This document shows, piece after piece, positions 25,092 to 34,635 of a stretch of 64,000 bases of DNA. A model generated the notes under the pieces. It was not told where the DNA came from and searched no databases. It was given only the letters and a program-made list of their open reading frames with translations. A program made the translations under genes and the position numbers. The first letter of the stretch is position 1, and every line of letters begins with the position of its first letter. The DNA comes from Plasmodium brasilianum. Lineage: Eukaryota; Apicomplexa; Aconoidasida; Haemosporida; Plasmodiidae. Where the stretch lies: NCBI RefSeq assembly GCF_023973825.1, contig NC_090121.1, positions 310,001-374,000 of the forward strand, read 5' to 3'.

Positions 25092-25276
25092 GTATGTATG
25101 TATGTATGTATATATTTGCTCACAATATATGACGCAAAAGAGTCGTTCCTGAGGCATTTTTTAAAGCAGTTAATCATGCTGTTATAATAAATGAAAAACT
25201 GTATTTGAAATACAACTGTTAGGTACATTTGTGTGCCCTCCTTCCTTGCATTCCCAATTTTAGGAGCACATACCAT
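24792..25276 (-). CDS. Tentative two-exon small protein, 101 residues
   Basis: Exon 1 (25276-25124) begins MVCAPKIGNARKEGTQMYL, then has a short hydrophobic stretch and a CFKKC motif. It ends at a GTGAGC donor in phase 0. Exon 2 (24944-24792) follows a CTTCACAG acceptor, reads LSYFYPFFKISNFDSIHKIK, crosses a low-complexity (ATGTATAC)n stretch and ends KNSLKVEGLT-stop. Both exons are 153 nt. The flanks are repeats, while the exon bodies have mixed, protein-like composition. The (ATGTATAC)n part could itself be a short intron. CFKKC resembles half of a small-Tim twin CX3C, but no second CX3C is present. Not identified. Confidence 0.35.
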
Positions 25277-25559
25277 TGCATACATATGAATTTGAAGATA
25301 TATACGTGTACACATATATATTTCTTTTTCTGTTTACATACTTATATTACTTGTAGATATTTGTGTGTACATTTACAAAGACATGCATACATACTTACAT
25401 ACTTCCGTACATACTTCCATACATACTTACATACTTCCATACACACTTACGTGCACACACACTTCCATACACACACTTTCATACACACACACTTCCATAC
25501 ACACATAGTGCTCCATACATGCACGAGCGTGGACGCTTCCGGTCAGCGTAACAACGTGA
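25277..25559. repeat. Degenerate CATACATACTTCC-type repeat
   Basis: At about 25376-25510 the + strand carries CATACATACTTCC/CATACACACACTTCC units just upstream of the next start codon. Spurious H/T/Y-rich frames arise here. It probably forms part of the 5' UTR or promoter of the gene starting at 25560. Confidence 0.7.
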
Positions 25560-26522
25560 ATGAAGATGCAGAAAACACTTATTGCAAAGGTAAAAAATTT
25601 TTATTTTTTAAGAGTAGAAAAAAAATGTGGAGGCACATCTCTGTTAACAAAAATTGGCCAATCTTTTAATCAAGAGAATTTGAAAAATATGAAAATAAAA
25701 TTAGATAACTACCAAAAGAATACATCAAGTTTAAGAGTAGGGTCAGATAATAATAGTAATAATAGTAGCATATTTAAAAATTTTATAGATTTATTTAAAA
25801 AAAGTAATATAAAGGATAAGCTAAAAATTGGGGATAAGAGTGAAAAGAAAGAAAAGGATTTCTTTGAATATTATATAAAATGTTTAATGAAATATGAAGG
25901 TATTTTTACTTATCGTAAATTTCAATTTTTTTTAAAAGACTTGTGTGATTACTTTAAACTTTTTAGTATAAGTTACAAGTATAAAAAAAAAATGAACCCT
26001 CAATTGGAAAAATTAAAAAAACAATATGAAATTTTAAATTCGTTTTTACCCTACGAATTAGATTCAGATGATTATAAAATATTTCATGAAGAGAGTAAAA
26101 AATATTTAGCTCAAGCATGTAATGTAGATGTTAATTTTATTGATGAGTTACTACTTTTCCATGATTCATTAAAAACTGATAGAACATGGTTTTACAGAAG
26201 AATTATATTAAAAAGAAAATTACCAGAAAGTTTTGAAGAACGAGAAATAGATGCACCATACGATAGACCTATAACCAAGACATTCAATTATAACATAAAA
26301 GAATCATCATTAGAATATGAACAATATATTAAAAAACATGGAATTAAATTAAAATATAAAAAATGGTTTTCAAAAAAACATCCATGGTTCCGTAAAAATA
26401 CGTCAGGAAGGAGCAGATGGGCAACGAGACCTTATATCAAACATTTTCCCTATCTTTATTATTCTCGCATTCCTAAGCATCTCTACCTTTCTAGGAATAA
26501 ACCTAGAATTAAAAATTACTGA
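25560..26522 (+). CDS. Basic protein with SRP54 M-domain-like segment, probably organellar
   Basis: Single exon, 320 codons, with an ATG at 25560 and a second in-frame ATG two codons on. The N-terminus (MKMQKTLIAKVKNFYFLRVE) is basic and amphipathic, as in mitochondrial presequences. Residues about 150-210 read LEKLKKQYEILNSFLPYELD, then KKYLAQACNVDVNFIDELL. The latter aligns without gaps to the SRP54/Ffh M-domain helix pattern (R/K-x-I-A-x-G-S-G-T-x-V-x-x-V-N-x-L-L-x-x-F). There is no NG GTPase domain. The C-terminal 80 residues are strongly basic and aromatic (KKWFSKKHPWFRK, RSRWATRPYIKHFPYLYYS), which suggests RNA or ribosome contact. A mitoribosomal or mitoribosome-associated protein is a reasonable alternative. 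Function is inferred only. Confidence 0.85.
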   Translation: MKMQKTLIAKVKNFYFLRVEKKCGGTSLLTKIGQSFNQENLKNMKIKLDNYQKNTSSLRVGSDNNSNNSSIFKNFIDLFKKSNIKDKLKIGDKSEKKEKDFFEYYIKCLMKYEGIFTYRKFQFFLKDLCDYFKLFSISYKYKKKMNPQLEKLKKQYEILNSFLPYELDSDDYKIFHEESKKYLAQACNVDVNFIDELLLFHDSLKTDRTWFYRRIILKRKLPESFEEREIDAPYDRPITKTFNYNIKESSLEYEQYIKKHGIKLKYKKWFSKKHPWFRKNTSGRSRWATRPYIKHFPYLYYSRIPKHLYLSRNKPRIKNY

Positions 26523-26719
26523 TCCGTAAAAAAAAAAAAAAAAAGAAAAGTTATCAAAACGGGTTAACATATATGCACGTGCACATATATTATACATATA
26601 CGTATACATGCATACATACGCATACATACATACATACGCATGCATACATACATACGCATACATACATACATACATACACATACGTACATACGCATACATA
26701 CATCACAGTGTACCATTTT
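26523..26719. repeat. CATACATACGCATA repeat between convergent genes
   Basis: An A run at 26527-26543 is followed by CATACATACGCATACATA-type repeats (26575-26703). The region lies between two convergent stop codons only 197 bp apart, so both 3' UTRs must overlap or be very short. Confidence 0.75.
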
Positions 26720-29212
26720 TTACACAATTTTGATCAACTTCTTTATAATAAATTTTTTGGTCATCTCATTCATCATGCACAAGGAAATCGTGTCCTCACG
26801 AACATTTTGTAAACCTAAGTTTTTTAAAATAGTCAGACACGTGTGTGGTATAATGGCATACATAAACACAGAAATGAATTTTATACACTCCAATGTTTCA
26901 TATATTATAGCATTAAATTTGTCCGAATTATGAGTACAATTCCAAGGTTCCTTATGCACAAAGTATTTATTAACACTTTTTATTAGTATCATCAAATTTT
27001 CTAAAAAGAGAGGGTATTCCATACTATTTATCCATTTAACTAATTTTTTTTTCATATTTCTACATTCATTTAAAATAGAAGAATTATAATAATCCTCTTT
27101 TTTTATTTCTTTAATTATTTCATATTTATTTTCAAGACATAATGATACAACTCGGTATAATAAGTTACCTACATTATTACGAAGAAAAAGCTCAAATGTT
27201 AACACATTTTTTTCTTTAAAATTTTTGTCTTCATATATATTTCCACTACCTATAAAATATAGTCTTAATATATCAGTATTATACCTTTTTAAAAGTGTAA
27301 ATGGGCTTATAACATTATTTAAACTTTTTGACATTTTTATATTCTCATTTTTTATTAATCCATGACATACTATTTTGTCAGGCAGTTTTAAATTCAAGCT
27401 TTTCAATAAACAAAGGTAAAATACTCCATGAAATTTTAGTATGTCCCTTCCTATTATCTGTACATGGGGATTCCACGCACGCGCAAACAGTTTAGACACC
27501 GCCATGTTACCGATGTCACTGCATCTGTCACTGCCTCTGTCACTGCCTCTGTCACTGCATCTGTCACTGCCTCTGTCACTGCCTCTGTCACTGCATCTGT
27601 CACTGCCTCTGTCACTGCATCTGTCACTGCCTCTGTCACTGCATCTGTTACTGTCATTATTGCTATCGCCGCTTCCACAGACAGCTCCATTCATGCTGAC
27701 CATTTCCAGAATGTCCTCATAGGAACATAAAAAATCGTACTCCCGCACACGCTTCTCATCCTTGTTTGAAGAGGACCCAGGTAATACTGGATCGACAATA
27801 GTGTCAAACGTATTTGCGATTCCACGACGTTGCATATTGTTACTATACCTTTTAACTATATATAATATAGCTGACACATAAGATAGTAAAGCATCAAACC
27901 ATACATATATAGATCCTTTTTCTTCCCCTGGGATCTTTATTCCCCATTCTGTGTTGTATCTACTTATACAGATATTCTTCAAATCATTTTTTAAAGAATA
28001 CATAATTTCTTTTTGTAAATAACACGGGAAAATATACTCTTTATTTTTTTCATAAAAATCTATTAAGAAATCTTTAAATTTGAGTATATTAAAAAAATAA
28101 CTGTTTTGTTCTTCAATGTATATAATGTTATGTTTTTTGTTGTTTCCGTTTTTTTCGTATTTTTGGCTTTCTTTATTTTTTTCATTTTTTCTGTTTTTCT
28201 GATTTTTTTCGATTATTTTTTTTTCTTCCTTATATTCAAACTCGTTCAGATATCTCTCTTCATTTACATCATAATACCCTTTATATACGTCTTTATATAT
28301 ATAATTGTTATTTAGTAAATATGACCAAACATTTTGTACAAATGACTTATGAAAAGTATTACTTGTTCTTTGAAATAAGTTAACTTTTACATTTAGTTCT
28401 TCATTCATCCTTTTATAATAACTACAAATATTATCAATGTGTATATTACTACTAATATTCATCTTCTTTGATTTTAATTCTATTTTTAATCCATGTTCAT
28501 CCATTCCAGAAAAAAAGATTACTTTTCTTTTATTCTTATTATATCCTACTTCCATAAATCTCTTTATTATATCACTTAAAACATTGCAATATGCATGTCC
28601 GATGTGCGGCTCATCATTTCCATAATAAACTGGAGTACTAATAAAAAAAATTTTTTCATCTTCCCCATCCCTTTCTGCTATATACTGCACTACATTTTCA
28701 ACATGGTTATAACTTTCCTCATTAATAGAATTGTTCCTTCCACTTTTAAGAAGCGAGCTTTTTATCGAATTGTTTTGCTGGCCTTTCAAGGTATGGTTTC
28801 CTGAACAGTTAGCTACACCATCCTCTGTACAATCCGCTACTTCATCCGCTACTCCACCCGCTACTTGATATGACTTGTTTAGGGGCCTCGCCGCTTTACC
28901 CCTTTTCACTTTTGTATGCACATTTGGAATTTGTGTTCTATTTATTACATAAAAGTATAAATTACTATTTTTCAGATTATTTAAAGAAGAGCGACCTAAC
29001 TTTGAGCCTAACTTTGCAGCTAATTTTGCTCTCCCCCTTTCGAGCGAAAAACTTGTCTGTCTCTTAATGCTCGGGAGCAAGAACGGTATACGACGTTTAA
29101 ACGTTCTAAGTGATATAAGCGAATAACAACACAGAGTTACTGCTTTGGATGGTTTTACTCTTAGAATAAATTTGATAGAAAAAAAAACAAAGAAAACAAA
29201 TAAATATCTCAT
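26720..29212 (-). CDS. Methionyl-tRNA synthetase, bacterial/organellar type with N-terminal leader
   Basis: Class I aminoacyl-tRNA synthetase that charges tRNA-Met. The start is the ATG at 29212 (MRYLFVFFVFFSIKFILRVK); a TTG four codons upstream is ignored. That gives 830 residues. The hydrophobic start plus a basic region to about residue 190 looks like a signal peptide and transit peptide, so apicoplast targeting is likely. The catalytic core starts at FFISTPVYYGNDEPHIGHAY (HIGH near residue 204). FSGMDEHGLKIE and VWFDALLSYVSA follow, then KMSKSLNNV (near 626) and a C-terminal helical anticodon domain with FVHKEPW. I see no Cys4 zinc knuckle in the connective region, as in mitochondrial or MetG2-type enzymes, and no C-terminal EMAP domain. 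A roughly 100-residue low-complexity insert with a CSDRGSDR repeat (about 520-572) precedes IIGRDILKFHG. Confidence 0.93.
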   Translation of the reverse strand: MRYLFVFFVFFSIKFILRVKPSKAVTLCCYSLISLRTFKRRIPFLLPSIKRQTSFSLERGRAKLAAKLGSKLGRSSLNNLKNSNLYFYVINRTQIPNVHTKVKRGKAARPLNKSYQVAGGVADEVADCTEDGVANCSGNHTLKGQQNNSIKSSLLKSGRNNSINEESYNHVENVVQYIAERDGEDEKIFFISTPVYYGNDEPHIGHAYCNVLSDIIKRFMEVGYNKNKRKVIFFSGMDEHGLKIELKSKKMNISSNIHIDNICSYYKRMNEELNVKVNLFQRTSNTFHKSFVQNVWSYLLNNNYIYKDVYKGYYDVNEERYLNEFEYKEEKKIIEKNQKNRKNEKNKESQKYEKNGNNKKHNIIYIEEQNSYFFNILKFKDFLIDFYEKNKEYIFPCYLQKEIMYSLKNDLKNICISRYNTEWGIKIPGEEKGSIYVWFDALLSYVSAILYIVKRYSNNMQRRGIANTFDTIVDPVLPGSSSNKDEKRVREYDFLCSYEDILEMVSMNGAVCGSGDSNNDSNRCSDRGSDRCSDRGSDRCSDRGSDRGSDRCSDRGSDRGSDRCSDIGNMAVSKLFARAWNPHVQIIGRDILKFHGVFYLCLLKSLNLKLPDKIVCHGLIKNENIKMSKSLNNVISPFTLLKRYNTDILRLYFIGSGNIYEDKNFKEKNVLTFELFLRNNVGNLLYRVVSLCLENKYEIIKEIKKEDYYNSSILNECRNMKKKLVKWINSMEYPLFLENLMILIKSVNKYFVHKEPWNCTHNSDKFNAIIYETLECIKFISVFMYAIIPHTCLTILKNLGLQNVREDTISLCMMNEMTKKFIIKKLIKIV
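27513..27655 (-). repeat. In-frame CSDRGSDR-coding repeat
   Basis: The + strand shows GTCACTGCCTCT/GTCACTGCATCT 12-bp units, which read SDRG or SDRC on the coding strand. The array lies inside the methionyl-tRNA synthetase catalytic domain as a species-specific low-complexity insert. Its 12-bp period keeps all frames open, and it produces repetitive shadow ORFs. Confidence 0.9.
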
Positions 29213-29762
29213 AATTTTCAGCAAGACTGTTTGTAGCTTTTATTTTTTTTTTATTTTTCATCTTTTCATTTATTTATCTATTTATTTACATATTTATCTA
29301 TTTATTTACATACTTATCTATTTATTTACATACTTATCTATTTATTTACATACTTATCTATTTATTTATATACTTATCTATTTATTTATATACTTATCTA
29401 TTTATTTATATATTTATTTAAATTTTTTTTTTTTTTTTTCTTCCTTTATCTTTTATAGACTCATGTGAAAATTTATTACCACTTCCACTGCCAGTGGCAC
29501 CAAAAAGGTATCTCTCTGAGAGAATATATATTCGTCTAACTCATTTTATAAAAATATTTATTAATTATGTGTATATATACAAGCACAAATGTACATAACA
29601 ATGTATATTTTACTATATCGTCATACATGTATAAACGAAAAGAATATTTTTCTTTGTCATACCCCCTTGTTTTTTGTTTTTTTTTTTTTAATGCTAAAAG
29701 GAGTTGGCTATTATTAGGGGGGATCTTTTTTTTTTTTTTGGAAAATTATGAGAAAAAAAAAA

Positions 29763-29799
<37 letters not shown>

Positions 29800-30265
29800 A
29801 ACATAAGGACAGTTAGTTTATTTTAATTATGCCAATCTATTTTTTGCGCATTTCTTATGTATATATGCATCTATAAATGTATGCATAAATGTACGTTTAT
29901 GTATGTATAAGTTATGTCGCACTTACCTGTGATCCAAATTTTGTTAACATGTTGAAATCTCGTTGTTCATTCTAATAACGTCGGATATGCTTATTTTACA
30001 AATAATCCATTTTTTTTTTTTTTTTTTTAAAACTACCTTTTCCTTATTTTTTTATTTTTTTTTTTTTCCACTCTAATTAAATGAATCATATGCATATATA
30101 TAGAAGGTAAGTGTTTTATGCTTTTCTTGTTCGAACAGAAAAATAGTACATTAACGTGTACATATGTATATATAAATATATATACATATAAAAGCGTATA
30201 CGTATAAAAATGAGTACATATATTTGCAATAATTAACCTACTATTTTACAAAAAAATAAAGAAAA
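29213..30265. promoter_or_regulatory. Divergent intergenic region with 20-bp repeat and long poly(A)
   Basis: This lies between the start codons of the methionyl-tRNA synthetase and UTP25 genes, so both promoters should be here. A 20-bp repeat TATCTATTTATTTACATACT runs from about 29275 to 29415. A nearly pure A tract runs from about 29753 to 29797, with T tracts at 29685-29695, 30011-30028 and 30045-30067. Such poly(dA:dT) is typical of nucleosome-depleted Plasmodium promoters. The assignment is positional. Confidence 0.45.
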
Positions 30266-33200
30266 ATGAGCAATCCAAATCGAAGAAGGAAGAAAAGGAG
30301 GATCACGTCACTCAATGAGCTGTATGAACTAGAATACGTAAAAAGAGAAAAAAAAAAAAAGTTGAAAAAATTAAATATTTATAAAAAAAATAAAGTTGAC
30401 TCGGTAAATGAAGTATATGAAGTGAAGGAAGAAAAGGACGCAAAAAAGCAGGATAAAAAGGAAAAAAAAGTTAACATCATACTGCTAAGAGAGTACAAAA
30501 AATTAAAGGAATTAGAAGAAGAACCTAAGCAGATATATGGTGGACCATCAGATCAAGAAGAAAAAAAGGCAAAACATAAAAAGGAGTCCCCACATGTTAC
30601 ATTTTTACAAATTTTAAAAAAGAAAAATAAAGGAAATGAAAACTGGGATGTACATAATAATCTAAATAGCGAAATAACCAGTCAAGTAAAATACGCGTCT
30701 TCATTTTTGCAAGACGATGTAACGATAAATATCCAAAGAAAGGATGAGGAGGTAGATCCCGAAAAGGGAAATATCCCAAGAATGCTAGGGAGTAAACATA
30801 AGGAAAATAAAAGGATAAACGTGTTAAAAAATGTGGATGAAATGTATATGTCCATGTTAATAAAAAATGTAAGAAATCAAAGCAACTATTTTGCAAGCAG
30901 CGGGGAAAAAAGGAATGGCAGTAATAGTCGTAGTAACCGTATTAGTCGTAGTAGCCGTAGTAGCCGTAGTAGTCGTAGTAGCCGTAGCAATAGCAGTAGC
31001 AGTAACCGCGATAATGGCAAAATCAACGGCAAGGGAAAGGGCAGAACTAGGAATGGTATTAGGGGCAGCGAAAGGGGGGGATGTAATGCCCTTGATCATA
31101 ATGAGAGTAGGATGGACAAAGGTGGCACAGTTCCACCGAGTTATTATGCCAGTTTCAAGGCCGATAATATATATAACAATTATAGTAACAGGTCTTACAA
31201 AATATGGGAAGATAAAATGGATTATTATTTTACCTTTTGCCAAAATGTGAATGAAAAATTTATGGAACAATTTTGTAGAAAGAAATTAAATAAAATAAAA
31301 CAAAAAAAAGAAAAAATGAAAGATAAGAATAAAACTATTGAAGATATATATGTTAGCTCTAATTTGTTCTTTGAAACGAATATTTTTAGGAAGAGGGGAA
31401 ATCGGGAAGATACAAACGATGCTGTAGTAGAAAGTAGAAATGACGATGTAGACAAAAATATAAGTGAAGACGAAAAGGGTAAAGATGATCAAATGGAAGA
31501 GACAAAATTCCAGTTTTTTCATAACATTGAAATTAAGCCCTATTTTTTTTGCAGCTATTTGGAAAAAAATTATATAACATATTACTTGATCAACATCTTG
31601 GACACAAAACCAAAATGTATTTTAGATCAACATAATTTCTATAATATATATGAACCAATACTATGCAACTTGAGAAATTATCTTTGCTCGTTCAAACACC
31701 CCATTTCCTATTTTAGAAGTGATATATACATATACCTAGAAAGGTACTACAATATGAGGATTACAAAATATGTTAGCTGCGGAAAAAGAGAAGAACAGGA
31801 AGACCAAACTGAATGTCGCGTGGTGAATGCCAATATGGACAAGGAAGAAGAACAATGCGAAACATTACAAGGGGGGAAAAGTGAAAAAAAAAATAAACAT
31901 ATAAATGAAGTGGGAAATGGAGAGCGAAACGGAAGATCAAACGGCAGAACAAACAACGGTAAAAGCGGCAAGATGCATGGAAAAAAAAAGAAGACATTTC
32001 TTGATGTAAGCGCCATTATTGAGCAAAGCGATGAATTAAGGGGATACTTTCACTATATCAATTCGTATGTGGACGTTTTGTTCACAAACCAGAATGTTCT
32101 GAACAGCCATTTTGTAAGGCTACTAAACAGCATTCATCATTTAAACCACTTAAAGAAAAAAAGAAAAAGAAAAAAGTATATCAGAAAAAAAATAGAAAAA
32201 TTAGAAAAAACTCAACAGGTGGAAAACAAGAATAATGTACAATTAGATGAAGATTTTTGTGATGAAAGTTTTGCTAAACCGAAAATTTTGATCTTATGTG
32301 CTTTTAGATATATTGCTAAAGAATATGTAGATTTAATATGCAAATTATTAAAACCTAGTGAAATAAAAAATAAAAATAAATTACTAACTGAGTATGATAT
32401 AACCATAGAGGAGAAAAAAAAAATGAAAAAAGAATATTTAAAAAAAAAAAGAACATTTGATTATATTAACTTATATAGAGGTAATAATGATGACTGCTTC
32501 AGATTAGGAATAAAGTTGTTAGATGATGAAAAAAGAATACAGATATATAGTCCATTTTATGATAGTGATATTTTAATATGTTCTCCTCTGGGCTTAGATA
32601 CTATTATTAAAGAAAGTCAGGAAGAGGGAGAAGAGAAGAATCGTTTACTGAGTGGTACCGATTCCTCAGATAATTATGAACTAATAGATGACACAAACAG
32701 TTCATCATCAAAAAGAAAAAAAAATAAAAATAACAATGAGTACAAGCGAAAAATAAAACTTAATAGGAAAAAAAAAAAATTGTACGAATATGACTTTCTA
32801 TCATCTATTGAAATTTTAATTATAGACCAAGTAGACATAATTCTAATGCAGAATTTGTTAACATTAAAAAATGTTCTTGATTTTATAAATAAACCATTAC
32901 TAAGATGGGGAAATGCAAATATAAATAGAATACCCAAATATATAGTAAATGGGTATATAAAAAATTATAGACAAACAATTATTTCTTCTAGTATTTTAGA
33001 CACGAATTTTATTTCGTTAATCCAGTTAGCAAATAATTACAGGAGTTACATAAAATTATTTATAAAAAATGGTGTTCATAGTAGTATGCATAATGGTGGG
33101 AATAATGATGCTCATAGTGACGCTTATAATGATGCTACTGTTTTATTAAATATAAGAAATTATTTTAGCACGAATCAATATTTCAAAAAAATAGAGTGTG

Positions 33201-33688
33201 ATAATGTGTTAAAAATAGAAGAAAACATCATAAATTTCTTTTCAACAAATGTCGTTGACATTTTAACAAATATAAAACATCTTATCCTATTTCTACCAAC
33301 CTATATTGAATATATAAGACTAAATGAAATACTAAGAAAAACAGATATCTCTTTTAAAGGGGTTAATGAATATACAAATAAAAAAAAATTATTAAAAATT
33401 AAGAAATTATTCAAGTTTGGAAGAATTAATATTTTGTTAGTTACTGGTCGTTTAATTTTTTACGAAAGATGTACTTTTGCAGGGGCCAACCACATCATCT
33501 TTTTTTCCCCTCCAAAATTTATTTTTATGTACTTTGAGTTAATTAAAAATTTAAACAGGAACGTTAATACGTCCTCTATATGTTATTACACAAAATATCA
33601 TACATACGAGTTGGAAAGAATTGTAGGACAAAAAAGAGCCAAGCATTTAGTGAGCGAGAACAATGGAAAGATAACGCTCTTCAAGTGA
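30266..33688 (+). CDS. UTP25: UTP25, U3 snoRNP-associated SSU processome factor
   Basis: Single exon, 1140 codons. The ATG at 30266 is preceded by an A-rich leader (AAAGAAAA). UTP25/Def is a nucleolar factor of the small-subunit processome needed for 18S rRNA maturation. The N-terminal 500 residues are K/E-rich with an SRSSRSSRS repeat (about 220-240). The conserved region runs from residue 580 to the end: YFHYINSYVDVLFT; KILILCAFRYIAKEY (about 672); CFRLGIKLLDDEKRIQIYSP leading into FYDSDILICSPLGLDTII; YDFLSSIEILIIDQVDIILM (about 840); NGYIKNYRQTIISSS; and LERIVGQKRAKHL near 1116. These match the UTP25 pattern closely. The fold is helicase-like, but Walker A and DExD residues are not conserved, as usual in this family. 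Human and yeast homologues are about 720-760 residues, so the excess is low-complexity. Confidence 0.93.
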   Translation: MSNPNRRRKKRRITSLNELYELEYVKREKKKKLKKLNIYKKNKVDSVNEVYEVKEEKDAKKQDKKEKKVNIILLREYKKLKELEEEPKQIYGGPSDQEEKKAKHKKESPHVTFLQILKKKNKGNENWDVHNNLNSEITSQVKYASSFLQDDVTINIQRKDEEVDPEKGNIPRMLGSKHKENKRINVLKNVDEMYMSMLIKNVRNQSNYFASSGEKRNGSNSRSNRISRSSRSSRSSRSSRSNSSSSNRDNGKINGKGKGRTRNGIRGSERGGCNALDHNESRMDKGGTVPPSYYASFKADNIYNNYSNRSYKIWEDKMDYYFTFCQNVNEKFMEQFCRKKLNKIKQKKEKMKDKNKTIEDIYVSSNLFFETNIFRKRGNREDTNDAVVESRNDDVDKNISEDEKGKDDQMEETKFQFFHNIEIKPYFFCSYLEKNYITYYLINILDTKPKCILDQHNFYNIYEPILCNLRNYLCSFKHPISYFRSDIYIYLERYYNMRITKYVSCGKREEQEDQTECRVVNANMDKEEEQCETLQGGKSEKKNKHINEVGNGERNGRSNGRTNNGKSGKMHGKKKKTFLDVSAIIEQSDELRGYFHYINSYVDVLFTNQNVLNSHFVRLLNSIHHLNHLKKKRKRKKYIRKKIEKLEKTQQVENKNNVQLDEDFCDESFAKPKILILCAFRYIAKEYVDLICKLLKPSEIKNKNKLLTEYDITIEEKKKMKKEYLKKKRTFDYINLYRGNNDDCFRLGIKLLDDEKRIQIYSPFYDSDILICSPLGLDTIIKESQEEGEEKNRLLSGTDSSDNYELIDDTNSSSSKRKKNKNNNEYKRKIKLNRKKKKLYEYDFLSSIEILIIDQVDIILMQNLLTLKNVLDFINKPLLRWGNANINRIPKYIVNGYIKNYRQTIISSSILDTNFISLIQLANNYRSYIKLFIKNGVHSSMHNGGNNDAHSDAYNDATVLLNIRNYFSTNQYFKKIECDNVLKIEENIINFFSTNVVDILTNIKHLILFLPTYIEYIRLNEILRKTDISFKGVNEYTNKKKLLKIKKLFKFGRINILLVTGRLIFYERCTFAGANHIIFFSPPKFIFMYFELIKNLNRNVNTSSICYYTKYHTYELERIVGQKRAKHLVSENNGKITLFK

Positions 33689-34305
33689 AGAAGCTCAAGT
33701 AAAGGGTATTTTTGCTTTGTTAGAAAAACTGTAAAAAATAGCAAAATTAATTGTGAGTTGTTGCGTCTATAAGCATCCGTCTACAACGTATGCATACGGC
33801 AGTACAGGAGTACGTACTTAAATATATACATGCATATATGTGTATGTGTGCATGGATATACATATACAAAAATATATTTAAATTTAAGTAGCACAAAATA
33901 TAGAGCAATATAATCCATCCGAACGAGCGATACCCTTTTAACTCGTACGTGAATCCTTGATGTGAATATTTATCGCATTTCATACAGATTATGTTTCTTT
34001 CCCCTCTTCTCCTCTCTCTGTAGACCATATCAGAAAGACGTCAACCACACCACATTACATTACATCAATTATATATCATTAATAATTTTCTTATAAATGT
34101 CTATATTTAGTCTTTTTCTGCATGGAAAAAATGCAAAATTGATAAAATTTGTAATTGTTTTAATGAGTAGCAATAAGTACTACTTTTGCTTCCTCATTTT
34201 CGTACTTCTTTTTATTTCTTAGCATTTTTTCCCCTTTTTTCAAATTTTTTTTTTTTTTTTTTTTGTATTTCCTCCTTCATTTATTATTTTTTATTATGTT
34301 TTTAA
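33689..34305. other. Intergenic, no gene seen
   Basis: 3' flank of UTP25. Contains short TA-rich stretches and a T run at 34246-34264. Minus-strand ORFs here are C/Y/I-rich chance frames. Nothing supportable. Confidence 0.5.
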
Positions 34306-34635
34306 TTACACCAAAATGTTTAGCTTTACGAACTCTCCATAAAAATCAATTTCCATTTCTTCAAGCCTAGATATCACCTTGTAAATTTTGAGTTGAAAAT
34401 ATGAACGTGTGTAATAGCTAGTTTAAAAAAAATAGAAAACCATGTACATATGTGTGTACATATATACATATATACATATACATATATACATATACACATA
34501 TATACATATACACATATATATATATACATATATACATATATTTTTTTTTTTTTTTCTTTTGCTAACACTCTTAGCTTTAGCTAGCTGTAGTTCATAATCC
34601 GATAAATTCATTTTTTCGCATGAACGTTTATTCAT
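34306..34635 (-). CDS. Tentative two-exon microprotein, 46 residues
   Basis: Exon 1 (34635-34567) codes MNKRSCEKMNLSDYELQLAK and AKS, ending at a GTTAGC donor in phase 0. Exon 2 (34377-34306) follows ACAAG and codes VISRLEEMEIDFYGEFVKLN and ILV-stop. The intron is mostly (ACATAT)n low-complexity DNA. Both exons are sharply more protein-like than their flanks: mixed charge, a likely helix, and no homopolymers. The exon 2 acceptor could lie further upstream (after AAACTAG), adding about 16 residues. There is no membrane segment. I do not recognise it; it could be a small subunit of a complex. Confidence 0.4.

Noticed and set aside
24792..25276. Small Tim (Tim9/10) chaperone
   Set aside because: Only one CX3C is present; the twin CX3C with its usual spacing is missing.
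27441..27730. Repetitive ORFs (VTASVTAS, LSLPLSL) overlapping MetRS
   Set aside because: Shadows of the in-frame 12-bp repeat of the synthetase.
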